The notes beneath the pieces were generated by a model, which saw only the letters and a program-made list of their open reading frames with translations, was not told the DNA's origin and did no database searches. Positions 33,238 through 41,512 of a DNA stretch of 64,000 bases are shown piece after piece. Numbering within the stretch: the stretch's first letter is position 1; each line of letters starts with the position of its first letter. The position numbers were made by a program, and so were the translations under genes. The stretch covers positions 93,227 through 157,226 of the forward strand of contig JAZOMX010000009.1 of NCBI GenBank assembly GCA_045654245.1, read 5' to 3'. The DNA is from UBA10677 sp045654245. Its GTDB lineage: Bacteria > Bacillota > Clostridia > Christensenellales > Pumilibacteraceae.

Positions 33238-33945
33238 TTATTTAAGTAAGAAAGCGAGTTTTTCGCCTAGACGAGAATAGTCGTCGATAAAGGTATAGTT
33301 AAGACCACCTAGTTTAACGTGTTCGTCATTTCCGCCAACACCGAAATCGTCGCCAACGTACATAACTTCATCTTTCGTCAAACCGTGTTCGCTCATATAT
33401 CTAGTAAGCGCGTGATATTTGTTAAACTTCTCTTTTACGATATCAAATGAAGAAGAACCACCGATAAAGACGTTGTACTCAGGGAAGAAACCCTTTACGA
33501 AATCATACATTACCGCCCTTTTCTTTCTGTCTGGGTCAAACGCCACCTTATCGTTGATATCAGCATCTTTACCTAATAGCGGAATAGTAACAGCACCCGT
33601 TGCGTGGAATTCAACGTTGTCGCCCTTATATTCCGTATATCCGTATTTTTCACGAATTTTATTCGTTACTGAGGTAAAATAATCTTTATCTACTTGATAA
33701 AACTCACTACGGATAATTTTGGGCGCGCCATTTTCCATAACGGATTCTTGCATACCGTAATAACCGATAATGTCAATCGGGAAATGGTTCATCTGTTCAA
33801 AGATGCGCTCGCATCCTCCAGCACCAACCATAATAAGTTTATACTTTTTTCCAAGCGCTTCTAGAACGGCGCGATTGGTTTCGCCTAACTTACTGCGGTG
33901 TTGCGTCAAGGTACCGTCAAGGTCAAACGCTACAAGTTTAATCAT
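33238..33945 (-). CDS. HAD-superfamily (type IIB) phosphatase, phosphomannomutase-like
   Basis: 235 residues. Motif I is VAFDLDGTLT at the N-terminus with nucleophile Asp8 and acid Asp10. A capped middle part (YYGMQESVMENGAPKI) follows, and the C-terminus has GGSSSFDIVKEKFNKYHAL and YVGDDFGVGGNDEHV with the motif IV acids. The order and cap resemble eukaryote-type phosphomannomutase relatives and sugar-phosphate phosphatases of HAD-IIB. The exact substrate cannot be told. It has its own consensus promoter; the neighbouring uronate isomerase is divergent. Confidence 0.8.
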   Translation of the reverse strand: MIKLVAFDLDGTLTQHRSKLGETNRAVLEALGKKYKLIMVGAGGCERIFEQMNHFPIDIIGYYGMQESVMENGAPKIIRSEFYQVDKDYFTSVTNKIREKYGYTEYKGDNVEFHATGAVTIPLLGKDADINDKVAFDPDRKKRAVMYDFVKGFFPEYNVFIGGSSSFDIVKEKFNKYHALTRYMSEHGLTKDEVMYVGDDFGVGGNDEHVKLGGLNYTFIDDYSRLGEKLAFLLK

Positions 33946-33979
33946 ATAAATATCTCCTGTATTTTAAATTAATATACGT

Positions 33980-34008
33980 ATTATATAACATTTAACTATA
34001 TATGTCAA
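33980..34008 (-). promoter_or_regulatory. Consensus promoter of the HAD gene
   Basis: Minus strand: TTGACA (34003-34008), 17 bases, TATAAT (33980-33985), a perfect sigma-A match. AGGAG follows before the ATG. Confidence 0.85.
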
Positions 34009-34101
34009 AGAATATTGCGTAAAAATAAATAAATTTAGTTGCTATAATTGCAATCAAAATTTTGCATAACGAATAATTTTTTTCAGTTTCACGAAAAAGT
34101 A

Positions 34102-34130
34102 TTTACAAGAGAATAATAATATGATAAAAT
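34102..34130 (+). promoter_or_regulatory. Promoter of the uronate isomerase gene
   Basis: TTTACA (34102-34107), 17 bases, TAAAAT (34125-34130), followed by AAGGAG and the ATG at 34152. Confidence 0.7.
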
Positions 34131-34151
34131 TAAACTAAGGAGAATAAAATT

Positions 34152-35549
34152 ATGGAATTTTTATCAGACAACTTTCTTTTAGACAATGAAGTGGCGCAAA
34201 ATCTTTACCATAAATACGTAAAAGATTTGCCGATTATTGATTACCACTCTCACGTCGTTCCTAAAATGATTGCTGACGACGTAAAATTAGGTACTATTAC
34301 TACGCTATGGCTTGGTGGCGACCATTATAAGTGGCGCCTTATGCGTAACTGCGGTATTGAAGAAAAATATATTACGGGCGATGCGTCTGACTGGGAAAAA
34401 TTCGAGGCTTTTGCATCAATTATGCCCTTGCTCGTTGGAAATCCTATGTACGTGTGGTGCCATCTAGAACTTAAGAGATATTTTGGTTACGATAAACCGC
34501 TTTGTTTGGAAAACGCAAAGGAAGTTTTTCAGCATTGTAACAAAATGCTTGCATCAGATGATTTTTCAGTAAAAAACATTATTAAAAAATTGGGCGTAGA
34601 AGTTGTTTGTACAACTGACGACCCCGCAGATGACCTACGTGAGCATATTAAAATCGCAAGCGACAAGACTTTTAGCGTTAAAATTTTGCCTACGTATCGT
34701 CCCGACAAAGCCCTTAATATTCTCGCCCCCACTTTTAACGATTATATCACTACCCTTTCCAGCGTTTCAAAAACGGAAATTAGCGATATCGTTTCGCTAA
34801 AAAAGGCGCTTGTTGATAGACTTGATTTCTTTATTCAAAACGGTTGCTTTATAACTGACCACGCTCTTACAGATTATACTTTTGCAGATTGTGACGATAT
34901 GACTGCTGATAAAATCCTTAAAAAAGCGTTGTCAGACGAAAAAGTTAGTGATTACGAGGCTGAACAGTACCAAACATACTTGCTCGTTTATCTCGGCGAA
35001 GAATATGCTAAACGCAACTTAACTATGCAAATACACTTAAGTTGTTTGCGTAATACAAATACTAAAATGTTTAAAAAATTAGGTCCTGATACTGGCTATG
35101 ATACTATAAACATCTCTACTGCGCCCGTTAAATTCGCCAAGTTCCTAGACGCACTTAACCAAAAGGATGCTTTGCCTAAAACTATCGTATACTCTCTCGA
35201 CCCATCGGATAATAGAGTTTTAGAAACTATTATCAACGCTTTCCAAGGCGAAGGAATTCGCGGTAAAATTCAACACGGTAGCGCTTGGTGGTTCAATGAT
35301 GCTAAATTTGGTATGCTCGAGCATTTTGAAGCGCTTGCCGAAGATGGAGTACTAGGTAATTTTATCGGTATGCTTACCGATTCGCGTAGTTTCGTTTCTT
35401 ATACTAGACACGAATATTTTAGACGAATTTTGTGTAAGTTTATCGCAAATCAAGTTTTAACTGGGGAGTATCCAGCCGACGAAAATATGCTAAAAACACT
35501 AGTTCAGAACGTATCGTACTACAACGCAAAAAAATATTTCAACCTATAA
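34152..35549 (+). CDS. uxaC: Uronate (glucuronate/galacturonate) isomerase
   Basis: 465 residues, an amidohydrolase-superfamily enzyme turning D-glucuronate into D-fructuronate and D-galacturonate into D-tagaturonate. Family features are LPIIDYHSHVVPKMIADD near the N-terminus with the metal His pair, TTLWLGGDHYKWRLMR, CTTDDPADDL, MQIHLSCLRNTN and QHGSAWWFNDAKFGM. No other gene of the hexuronate pathway is adjacent, but the convergent CE7 esterase fits plant-polysaccharide use. It is a single-gene unit with promoter and terminator. Confidence 0.95.
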   Translation: MEFLSDNFLLDNEVAQNLYHKYVKDLPIIDYHSHVVPKMIADDVKLGTITTLWLGGDHYKWRLMRNCGIEEKYITGDASDWEKFEAFASIMPLLVGNPMYVWCHLELKRYFGYDKPLCLENAKEVFQHCNKMLASDDFSVKNIIKKLGVEVVCTTDDPADDLREHIKIASDKTFSVKILPTYRPDKALNILAPTFNDYITTLSSVSKTEISDIVSLKKALVDRLDFFIQNGCFITDHALTDYTFADCDDMTADKILKKALSDEKVSDYEAEQYQTYLLVYLGEEYAKRNLTMQIHLSCLRNTNTKMFKKLGPDTGYDTINISTAPVKFAKFLDALNQKDALPKTIVYSLDPSDNRVLETIINAFQGEGIRGKIQHGSAWWFNDAKFGMLEHFEALAEDGVLGNFIGMLTDSRSFVSYTRHEYFRRILCKFIANQVLTGEYPADENMLKTLVQNVSYYNAKKYFNL

Positions 35550-35557
35550 GTTCAAAT

Positions 35558-35592
35558 AAAAAAAGAGCGATAGTTTCTATCGCTCTTTTTTT
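35558..35592. terminator. Bidirectional terminator between uxaC and the CE7 esterase
   Basis: GAGCGATAG (35565-35573), loop TTT, CTATCGCTC (35577-35585), flanked by A and T runs. Confidence 0.88.
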
Positions 35593-35602
35593 GCGTATTA
35601 AA

Positions 35603-36565
35603 TTAAAGTCCCAACATAAATTTGTAAGTGATTTCTTTTTCGCCAGGCAAGTTTTCGTGTCCAAAATCGGGATATATAACCACGTCTTTTTTACAAGTCA
35701 TCTTATTATATGCCGAGAACTGCGTGGATGGAGGACAAACGTTATCCATAAGTCCCGTAAACATCTTAACTTCTGCCTTAATTCTGGGCGCTAAATATTG
35801 CAAATCAATGTAGCCAAGTTTCTCAAAGAACTCGTCTTCTTTTTCGTGACGAGGGTCAAATGCACGGAAAAATACCTTTAATTCAGCGTATGCGCGTTCT
35901 GCCATATCCATTTCCCAAACTCGTTTATAATCGCAAAGGAAGGGGAAAACGGGCGCTGCTTTTTTAATTCTAGGCTCAAGCGCCGAACACGCAATCGTGA
36001 GCGCTCCGCCTTGACTTCCACCGTACGCGCCTACTCTATTCTCGTCAACTTCAGGAAGCGACATTACGATATCGGCTAGTTCAGCGGTGTCTAGGAAAAT
36101 ATCTCTATACAAGAGTTTTTCGGGTGCATCTAATAAACCTCTAACGATATGACCTTTCGTGGTAATACCACTATTTCCACCAACGTCAATCGATTTACCT
36201 GCTTGACCACGACAGTCCATAGCAGCAACTACAAAACCACTTGCGGCAAAAGGTAAACAATCTACCCAACATTGGCTACTTCCATTATAGCCGTGAAAAT
36301 TGATTACAGCAGGACATTTTCCCGTAACGTTTTTTGGTATAAGTAATTTGGCGTAAATTCTAGCGCCGTTAACTCCGTCAAAATACAAATCGTAGCAGTT
36401 CGCAAGTGGCGTAGAAAAATCAGCAGTAGGCGTAATTGAAACGTTACGCTCTACACTTTTCATTTCGGCAATCGCTTTATCCCAGTATTCATCAAAATCG
36501 GACGGCTTGGGATTTCTTCCCTGGTATTCTCTCAATTTTGAGAGAGGCATATCAAGTAATGGCAT
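35603..36565 (-). CDS. CE7 acetyl esterase (acetyl-xylan esterase / cephalosporin-C deacetylase)
   Basis: 320 residues, normal for CE7, alpha/beta hydrolase. It shows the family triad context: AAMDCRGQAGKS (the RGQ motif), the nucleophile elbow YGGSQGGALT, the Asp in GLMDNVCPPSTQF and the His in DFGHENLPGE. There is no signal peptide, so it works in the cytoplasm on imported acetylated oligosaccharides, as usual for CE7. AAGGAG precedes the ATG. It is convergent with uxaC. Confidence 0.93.
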   Translation of the reverse strand: MPLLDMPLSKLREYQGRNPKPSDFDEYWDKAIAEMKSVERNVSITPTADFSTPLANCYDLYFDGVNGARIYAKLLIPKNVTGKCPAVINFHGYNGSSQCWVDCLPFAASGFVVAAMDCRGQAGKSIDVGGNSGITTKGHIVRGLLDAPEKLLYRDIFLDTAELADIVMSLPEVDENRVGAYGGSQGGALTIACSALEPRIKKAAPVFPFLCDYKRVWEMDMAERAYAELKVFFRAFDPRHEKEDEFFEKLGYIDLQYLAPRIKAEVKMFTGLMDNVCPPSTQFSAYNKMTCKKDVVIYPDFGHENLPGEKEITYKFMLGL

Positions 36566-36596
36566 AATATAATCTCCTTATCATATATTTTATAAA

Positions 36597-36634
36597 AAAA
36601 GAACACTCCGCGTGGGAATATTCTCTTTTTTTTG
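36597..36634 (-). terminator. Terminator after rplS
   Basis: Minus strand: GAATATTCC, short loop, GGAGTGTTC with two G-T pairs, flanked by A7 and T7 runs. Confidence 0.75.
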
Positions 36635-36635
36635 C

Positions 36636-36980
36636 TTAAATTTTTTCGCTAAGTTTTGCAGCCTTACCAGAAAGATTACGCAAATAATAAAGTTTTGCTC
36701 TTCTAACCTTACCATGGCGAACAACTTCGATTCTGTCAATACGTGGCGAATGCATCGGGAAAGTTCTCTCGATACCAACACCAAACGAAACACGACGAAC
36801 GGTAAAAGACTCACGAACGCCACCGTTCTTCTTGGAAATTACGATTCCCTCAAACGCCTGCAAACGCTCTCTTTGTCCCTCGACAACCTTTACGAAAACT
36901 TTAACGGTATCGCCGACTGCAATCGCGGGAACCTCTGCTTTCATATACTCTTTCTCAATTGCTTCAATAATTTTACTCAT
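36636..36980 (-). CDS. rplS: 50S ribosomal protein L19
   Basis: 114 residues. Recognised by VGDTVKVFVKVVEGQRERLQ, the segment AFEGIVISKKNGGVRESFTV, then GVGIERTFPMHSPRID and RRAKLYYLRNLSGKAAK. L19 lies at the 30S-50S interface. The frame is open to 37049; the ATG at 36978-36980 has GGAGG nine bases upstream and matches the family start. In most Firmicutes rplS follows trmD. Here it is a single gene with its own promoter and leader, 24 kb from trmD. Confidence 0.96.
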   Translation of the reverse strand: MSKIIEAIEKEYMKAEVPAIAVGDTVKVFVKVVEGQRERLQAFEGIVISKKNGGVRESFTVRRVSFGVGIERTFPMHSPRIDRIEVVRHGKVRRAKLYYLRNLSGKAAKLSEKI

Positions 36981-36984
36981 AATG

Positions 36985-37052
36985 ACTAACCTCCTATTAT
37001 CTATGTGTTCATAATAAACCGTCTGTTTACAGCGGAACACACGAGTCACTCG
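36985..37052 (-). promoter_or_regulatory. Candidate L19 autoregulatory leader
   Basis: Minus-strand leader between promoter and rplS. An ACGAG/CTCGT hairpin at the 5' end is followed by a larger fold closed by GTGTTC and GAACAC, holding a CCGCTGT/ACAGACGG part. Firmicutes L19 leaders have a comparable compact fold just before the ribosome site; my assignment rests on that resemblance. Confidence 0.55.
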
Positions 37053-37055
37053 TAT

Positions 37056-37084
37056 ATTATATACAAAACGGCAAGTAAAAGCAA
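37056..37084 (-). promoter_or_regulatory. Promoter of rplS
   Basis: Minus strand: TTGCTT (37079-37084), 17 bases, TATAAT (37056-37061). Confidence 0.7.
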
Positions 37085-37113
37085 GCGTTTTAATACCGTT
37101 TTAAACAAAATTT

Positions 37114-38235
37114 TTACATATTTTTGTATTCTGGGCTATTTCTAAATTCATTTACGAAATCAAGGAAACGGTCTTCCATAATAGCGTCTTGAACTCTTTT
37201 CATAAGTGAAATTAGATAAGTAATATTATGTAAACTTAATAGACGACCACCCAAAATTTCCTCGACGTTTACAAGGTGTCGTAGATACGACTTAGTGTAG
37301 TTTTTACAGCAATAACAATCACAATTTTCGTCAAGCGGAGTAAAATCCTCTTTATACTTTCCGTTTCTTACTACGACTTTTCCGTTAGAAGTAAACGCCG
37401 TACCGTTTCTTGCTACGCGCGTCGGTAATACGCAGTCAAACATATCAATTCCGCGCAAAACACCCTCAACGAGACAGTCTGGACTTCCTACACCCATTAG
37501 ATATCTTGGCATATTTTCGGGGTAATGTGGGCGCAAAGTGTCCATCATTTTATACATAATTTCTTTAGGTTCGCCTACCGAAAGTCCGCCGATAGCAATT
37601 CCGCATTCGGCGTACGGTACGGTTTCTTTAAGCGACTGAAGTCTTAAATCCTCATACATATTGCCTTGTACTATCGGGAAAAGCATTTGGTCTTTTTTAG
37701 TATGATATTTTTTGCACCTATCAAGCCAACCTAGAGTAGTTTTCATAGCCTTTTCCGCTTGTCTTTTATCTGCTCCGTATTCACTACAAACGTCAAACGC
37801 CATAATAATATCAGAACCAAGCGAATTTTGTATTTCCATTGATTTTTCGGGAGTAATAAGGTGCTTACTTCCGTCAATGTGCGAATTAAATGTTACGCCT
37901 TCTTCCGTTATCTTTCTAATGCCTGCTAGTGAGAAAACTTGAAATCCACCGCTATCTGTCAAAATAGGCTTATTCCAGTTCATAAATTTATGTAGTCCAC
38001 CGGCCTTTTCAATTAGTTTATGACCGGGACGCATATATAAATGGTAAGTATTAGATAAGATTATGCTCGCACCAGCGTCGTCTAATTCGTATGGAGCAAG
38101 AGATTTAACGGTTGCTTGTGTACCAACCGGCATAAAAACGGGCGTGCGAATAACTCCGTGCGGAGTGGTGAGTTCTCCCACTCTGGCGCCAGACTGTTTG
38201 CAGATATGTAAAGTTTTATAACTAAAGTTGCTCAT
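37114..38235 (-). CDS. tgt: Queuine/preQ1 tRNA-guanine transglycosylase
   Basis: 373 residues. It exchanges G34 of GUN-anticodon tRNAs for preQ1. Visible are TPVFMPVGTQATVKSL, the catalytic Asp in ILTDSGGFQVFSL, GIAIGGLSVGEPKEIMY, FDCVLPTRVARNGTAFTS with the nucleophile Asp, and the zinc site CDCYCCKNYTKSYLRHL. It overlaps queA, the next step, by 4 bases. The substrate tRNAs Tyr and Asp are encoded ~6 kb away. No preQ1 synthesis gene lies in the window. Confidence 0.96.
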   Translation of the reverse strand: MSNFSYKTLHICKQSGARVGELTTPHGVIRTPVFMPVGTQATVKSLAPYELDDAGASIILSNTYHLYMRPGHKLIEKAGGLHKFMNWNKPILTDSGGFQVFSLAGIRKITEEGVTFNSHIDGSKHLITPEKSMEIQNSLGSDIIMAFDVCSEYGADKRQAEKAMKTTLGWLDRCKKYHTKKDQMLFPIVQGNMYEDLRLQSLKETVPYAECGIAIGGLSVGEPKEIMYKMMDTLRPHYPENMPRYLMGVGSPDCLVEGVLRGIDMFDCVLPTRVARNGTAFTSNGKVVVRNGKYKEDFTPLDENCDCYCCKNYTKSYLRHLVNVEEILGGRLLSLHNITYLISLMKRVQDAIMEDRFLDFVNEFRNSPEYKNM

Positions 38236-39251
38236 AAAATTAAAGTTGCGTCTCCAAAACTAAAAAATCTATATTTTTCCTCGACTGCTTTTTTATACAT
38301 AGCGAGTGCGTTTTCCCTACCCATAAGCGCAGAAACGAGCATAATTAAAGTCGATTCGGGCAAATGAAAGTTAGTAATTAACGCATCTACCGTCTTAAAT
38401 TTATAACCAGGATAAATGAAGATGTCCGTTTCACCGCTTTTAGCGATTAATTTTCCATCTTCAGTTGCGCTTTCTAGTACTCTAACTGAGGTTGTTCCAA
38501 CGGCAATTACTCTTCTACCGTCTTCTTTTGCCTTATTAACGGCTTGAGCAGTTTCAGTCGAAACGGAGAAAAATTCGCTATGCATTTTGTGGTCTAATAT
38601 ATTTTCCGCTTTTACAGGACGGAAAGTTCCGAGTCCAACGTGGAGCAAAACAGTAACGATTTCCACCCCTTTTGCCTTGATTTTTTCAAGAAGTTCCGGG
38701 GTAAAATGTAGTCCTGCCGTGGGGGCTGCGGACGACCCCGTTTCCTTTGCGTAAACGGTTTGATATCTTTCTTGTTCCTTTAGTTCCGCTTTTATGTAGT
38801 GAGGCAACGGCATTTCGCCTACTTCGGCAAGCGCATCCTCAAAAACACCGGAAAAAACGAATTTCACACGACGGAGGCCTTCTCCAATATAGCCGGTAAC
38901 GATTGCTTTTAGTTTATCCGAGAAAACTATTTCAGCACCTATTACCGCCCTACGAGCAGGTTTAACTAAAACTTCCCACTCGTTTAAGTCAATGCGTTTA
39001 TGCAATAAAAATTCAATTTTAGCACCCGTTCCAGTCTTTTCTCCGTAAATTCTTGCAGGCAAAACTTTAGTATTGTTTATAACCAACAAATCGCCGGGCA
39101 TCAAGTAATCAACTATATCGTAAAAACGTTTATGCGTAATTGAATTATCGGCACGATTATACACCATTAATCGAGAACTGTCTCGAGGTTCTACGGGGGT
39201 TTGAGCAATTAGTTCTTCGGGTAAGTCATAATAAAAATCGCTCTTTTTCAT
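38232..39251 (-). CDS. queA: tRNA preQ1(34) S-adenosylmethionine ribosyltransferase-isomerase
   Basis: 339 residues. It transfers the ribosyl part of SAM to preQ1 in tRNA, forming epoxyqueuosine. Family segments are FYYDLPEELIAQTPVEPRDS at the N-terminus, GDLLVINNTKVLPARIYG, SSAAPTAGLHFTPELL and TSVRVLESATEDGK, ending with FHLPESTLIMLVSALMG. Its start overlaps the ruvB stop by one base and its end overlaps tgt by four, the common ruvAB-queA-tgt order. Confidence 0.96.
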   Translation of the reverse strand: MKKSDFYYDLPEELIAQTPVEPRDSSRLMVYNRADNSITHKRFYDIVDYLMPGDLLVINNTKVLPARIYGEKTGTGAKIEFLLHKRIDLNEWEVLVKPARRAVIGAEIVFSDKLKAIVTGYIGEGLRRVKFVFSGVFEDALAEVGEMPLPHYIKAELKEQERYQTVYAKETGSSAAPTAGLHFTPELLEKIKAKGVEIVTVLLHVGLGTFRPVKAENILDHKMHSEFFSVSTETAQAVNKAKEDGRRVIAVGTTSVRVLESATEDGKLIAKSGETDIFIYPGYKFKTVDALITNFHLPESTLIMLVSALMGRENALAMYKKAVEEKYRFFSFGDATLIL

Positions 39252-40297
39252 TAGTTTTTTCCTTTGTCGTCGTATAGATTAAACATTTTCATTTGACTTT
39301 CGCCAAAATTATAATTGAGATGTTCGTATGCACCCTTAAGACAAACTCTTCCTCTGGGCGTTCTAGCAATAAAGCCTAATTGCAGAAGATACGGCTCGAT
39401 AACGTCTTCAATAGTAATCACGTCCTCGTTTACCGCAGCCGCTAGCGTATCAAGACCTACCGGTCCTCCGCCAAACTTGGTAATCATAGTATCAAGAACT
39501 CTTCTATCGTTAAAATCAAGACCTTTTTCATCAATTTCAAGGAGTTCAAGCGTCTTTTTAACGATATCTTCGGTGATAACGCCCCCACCTAAAACTTCGG
39601 CAAAATCACGAGCGCGTTTAAGAAGTCTGTTTGCAATTCTGGGCGTTCCTCTAGAGCGACGAGCAAGTTCGTTTGCACCGTTAGTATCAATTGCTACGCC
39701 CAAAATTTTTGCGGAACGACGAATAATTATGGCAAGTTCATCAGGCGTATAAATTTCAAGCCTACAAATAACACCAAAGCGGTCTCTAAACGGACCGGTT
39801 AACATACCTGCTCTAGTCGTTGCGCCGATTAGGGTAAATTTGGGTAGATTAACGCGTAAACTCTGCGCGCCAGGTCCTTTACCGATTACTATATCGAACG
39901 CATAATCTTCCATAGCAGAATAAAGTTTTTCTTCAACAGAACGATTAAGAGCGTGTATTTCGTCAATAAAAAGTACCGAATTTTCCTCAAGATTACTTAA
40001 AATTGCAGCAAGGTCACCTGCTCGTTCTATTGCGGGCGCAGAAGTAATTTTTAAACTTACGCCAAGTTCGTTCGCTATAATATGCGACATCGTCGTCTTT
40101 CCTAGTCCGGGCGGGCCGTATAAAAGAACGTGGTCTAGCGCGTCGTGGCGTTTTTTGCTTGCCTCAATAAAAACTTTTAGATTATTTTTGACTTTTTCCT
40201 GCCCAACGTAATCGTCAAAAGTTTTAGGACGAAGTGAAACCTCGATTTCCTCGTCGGCAAGATTCATTGAACTAGAAATAAATCTTTCGTCTTCCAT
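39251..40297 (-). CDS. ruvB: Holliday junction branch-migration helicase RuvB
   Basis: 348 residues, AAA+ motor. The N-terminus SLRPKTFDDYVGQEKVKNNL is typical. Walker A is GPPGLGKTT, Walker B is LFIDEIHAL, sensor 1 is TLIGATTRAG and the arginine finger region is TGPFRDRFGV. The C-terminal winged helix has LQLGFIARTPRGRV. It forms the hexameric ring that pumps DNA through the RuvA-bound junction. It lies between ruvA (10 bases upstream) and queA (1-base overlap). Confidence 0.97.
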   Translation of the reverse strand: MEDERFISSSMNLADEEIEVSLRPKTFDDYVGQEKVKNNLKVFIEASKKRHDALDHVLLYGPPGLGKTTMSHIIANELGVSLKITSAPAIERAGDLAAILSNLEENSVLFIDEIHALNRSVEEKLYSAMEDYAFDIVIGKGPGAQSLRVNLPKFTLIGATTRAGMLTGPFRDRFGVICRLEIYTPDELAIIIRRSAKILGVAIDTNGANELARRSRGTPRIANRLLKRARDFAEVLGGGVITEDIVKKTLELLEIDEKGLDFNDRRVLDTMITKFGGGPVGLDTLAAAVNEDVITIEDVIEPYLLQLGFIARTPRGRVCLKGAYEHLNYNFGESQMKMFNLYDDKGKN

Positions 40298-40307
40298 TTG
40301 TTACACC

Positions 40308-40892
40308 TCAAATAGACTTTAGAGCGGTAAAAATTAATTGCTCGAGCGTCATACCGTCTTTTTGTACCTTTGCTACCGACGCAGTTGCCTCTGCTCTAGT
40401 AAAACCAAGCGTCATAAGCGCAAGCACGGCCTCTTCGTTTACTTTAATAGGCATAGTTTCTTGTATAACTTCGCCCTCGTCTTTATAGTCGCCTTCAACC
40501 TTGTCTTTAAGTTCAAGTACGATACGCTCCGCAGTTTTTTTGCCGACGCCTTTAACCTTAGATAAAACGGCAATATTTGCGGTTGCAATTGCGCTCGCAA
40601 GGGCGCTTACGCTTAGTCCACTCAATACGGTAATTGCAAGTTTCGGACCAACGCCACTAATCGTTATGAGTTTTTCAAACATAGCCTTCTCTTGCTTTGA
40701 TGCAAATCCAAAAAGGCTCATATCGTCTTCTCTAACATTAAGTTTGCAGTAAATCTTGACTTCACCGTTCTCTTTTTGCAACTCATTGATGGCGTTCGTA
40801 CTCACGTTCATTTCATATCCAACGCCGTTACTTTCAACGACTATGGTATTATCGTAAGTTTCAACGATTTTTCCTTTAATAAAATTATACAT
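40308..40892 (-). CDS. ruvA: Holliday junction DNA helicase subunit RuvA
   Basis: 194 residues. Domain I is an OB fold (MYNFIKGKIVETYDNTIVVE). Domain II has helix-hairpin-helix pairs (LITISGVGPKLAITVLSG and LSKVKGVGKKTAERIVLEL). A linker leads to domain III, which contacts RuvB (NEEAVLALMTLGFTRAEATA). It binds the four-way junction as a tetramer. It follows ruvC by 8 bases. Confidence 0.96.
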   Translation of the reverse strand: MYNFIKGKIVETYDNTIVVESNGVGYEMNVSTNAINELQKENGEVKIYCKLNVREDDMSLFGFASKQEKAMFEKLITISGVGPKLAITVLSGLSVSALASAIATANIAVLSKVKGVGKKTAERIVLELKDKVEGDYKDEGEVIQETMPIKVNEEAVLALMTLGFTRAEATASVAKVQKDGMTLEQLIFTALKSI

Positions 40893-40900
40893 ATCTTCAC

Positions 40901-41392
40901 CTAATTAAGCACTCTTTGATTATATCCACAAGTATTTGCGTGACATATCGCCACAGCCAAAGCGTCCGCAGCGTCGTCGGGTTTTGGCTCGACTTTTAAC
41001 TTTAGCATCATTTTTACCATATATTGAATTTGGCGTTTATCAGCCCTGCCGTTTCCTGTAAGAGATTGTTTTACGGTAAGCGGAGTGTACTCAAAAAGCC
41101 TACCGCATTCGTGTATAGCACAAAGCAAAATTACGCCCCTGGCTTGCGCAACCTTAATTCCCGTCGTAATATTAGTGTTGAAAAACAACTCTTCTACGGC
41201 GATTTCGTCAGGTTTATATTTTTTCACGAGCGTTCCCATAGCGTCATATATCATCGCTAATCTCGTTGCTATACCCTCATCCTTAGGTGTTTGGATAACT
41301 CCGTAATCAATAGGCGTAAGTTTATTGCCGTTTTTCTCAATTACACCGTACCCAATCGTACCATATCCAGGGTCAATCCCTAAAATTATCAA
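40901..41392 (-). CDS. ruvC: Holliday junction resolvase RuvC
   Basis: 163 residues, RNase H-like fold. Catalytic Asp7 sits in ILGIDPGYGTIGYGVIE, the Glu in AVEELFFNTN, and the C-terminal acids in KPDDAADALAVAICHA. It cuts junctions processed by RuvAB. The start codon is TTG at 41390-41392, preceded by GGAGTG; no ATG fits homologues. It is the first gene of ruvC-ruvA-ruvB-queA-tgt. Confidence 0.95.
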   Translation of the reverse strand: MIILGIDPGYGTIGYGVIEKNGNKLTPIDYGVIQTPKDEGIATRLAMIYDAMGTLVKKYKPDEIAVEELFFNTNITTGIKVAQARGVILLCAIHECGRLFEYTPLTVKQSLTGNGRADKRQIQYMVKMMLKLKVEPKPDDAADALAVAICHANTCGYNQRVLN

Positions 41393-41442
41393 AATTCACT
41401 CCAATCTTCTTGATATTTTATAAAAAATATATTATTATATTA

Positions 41443-41471
41443 ATGATACAATTTATTTGCAATTCCGTCAA
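41443..41471 (-). promoter_or_regulatory. Promoter of the ruvCAB-queA-tgt operon
   Basis: Minus strand: TTGACG (41466-41471), 17 bases, TATCAT (41443-41448). Confidence 0.6.
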
Positions 41472-41512
41472 GTAAATAGACAAATTATAAGAAAATAAGG
41501 AGTAGGAAAGTT

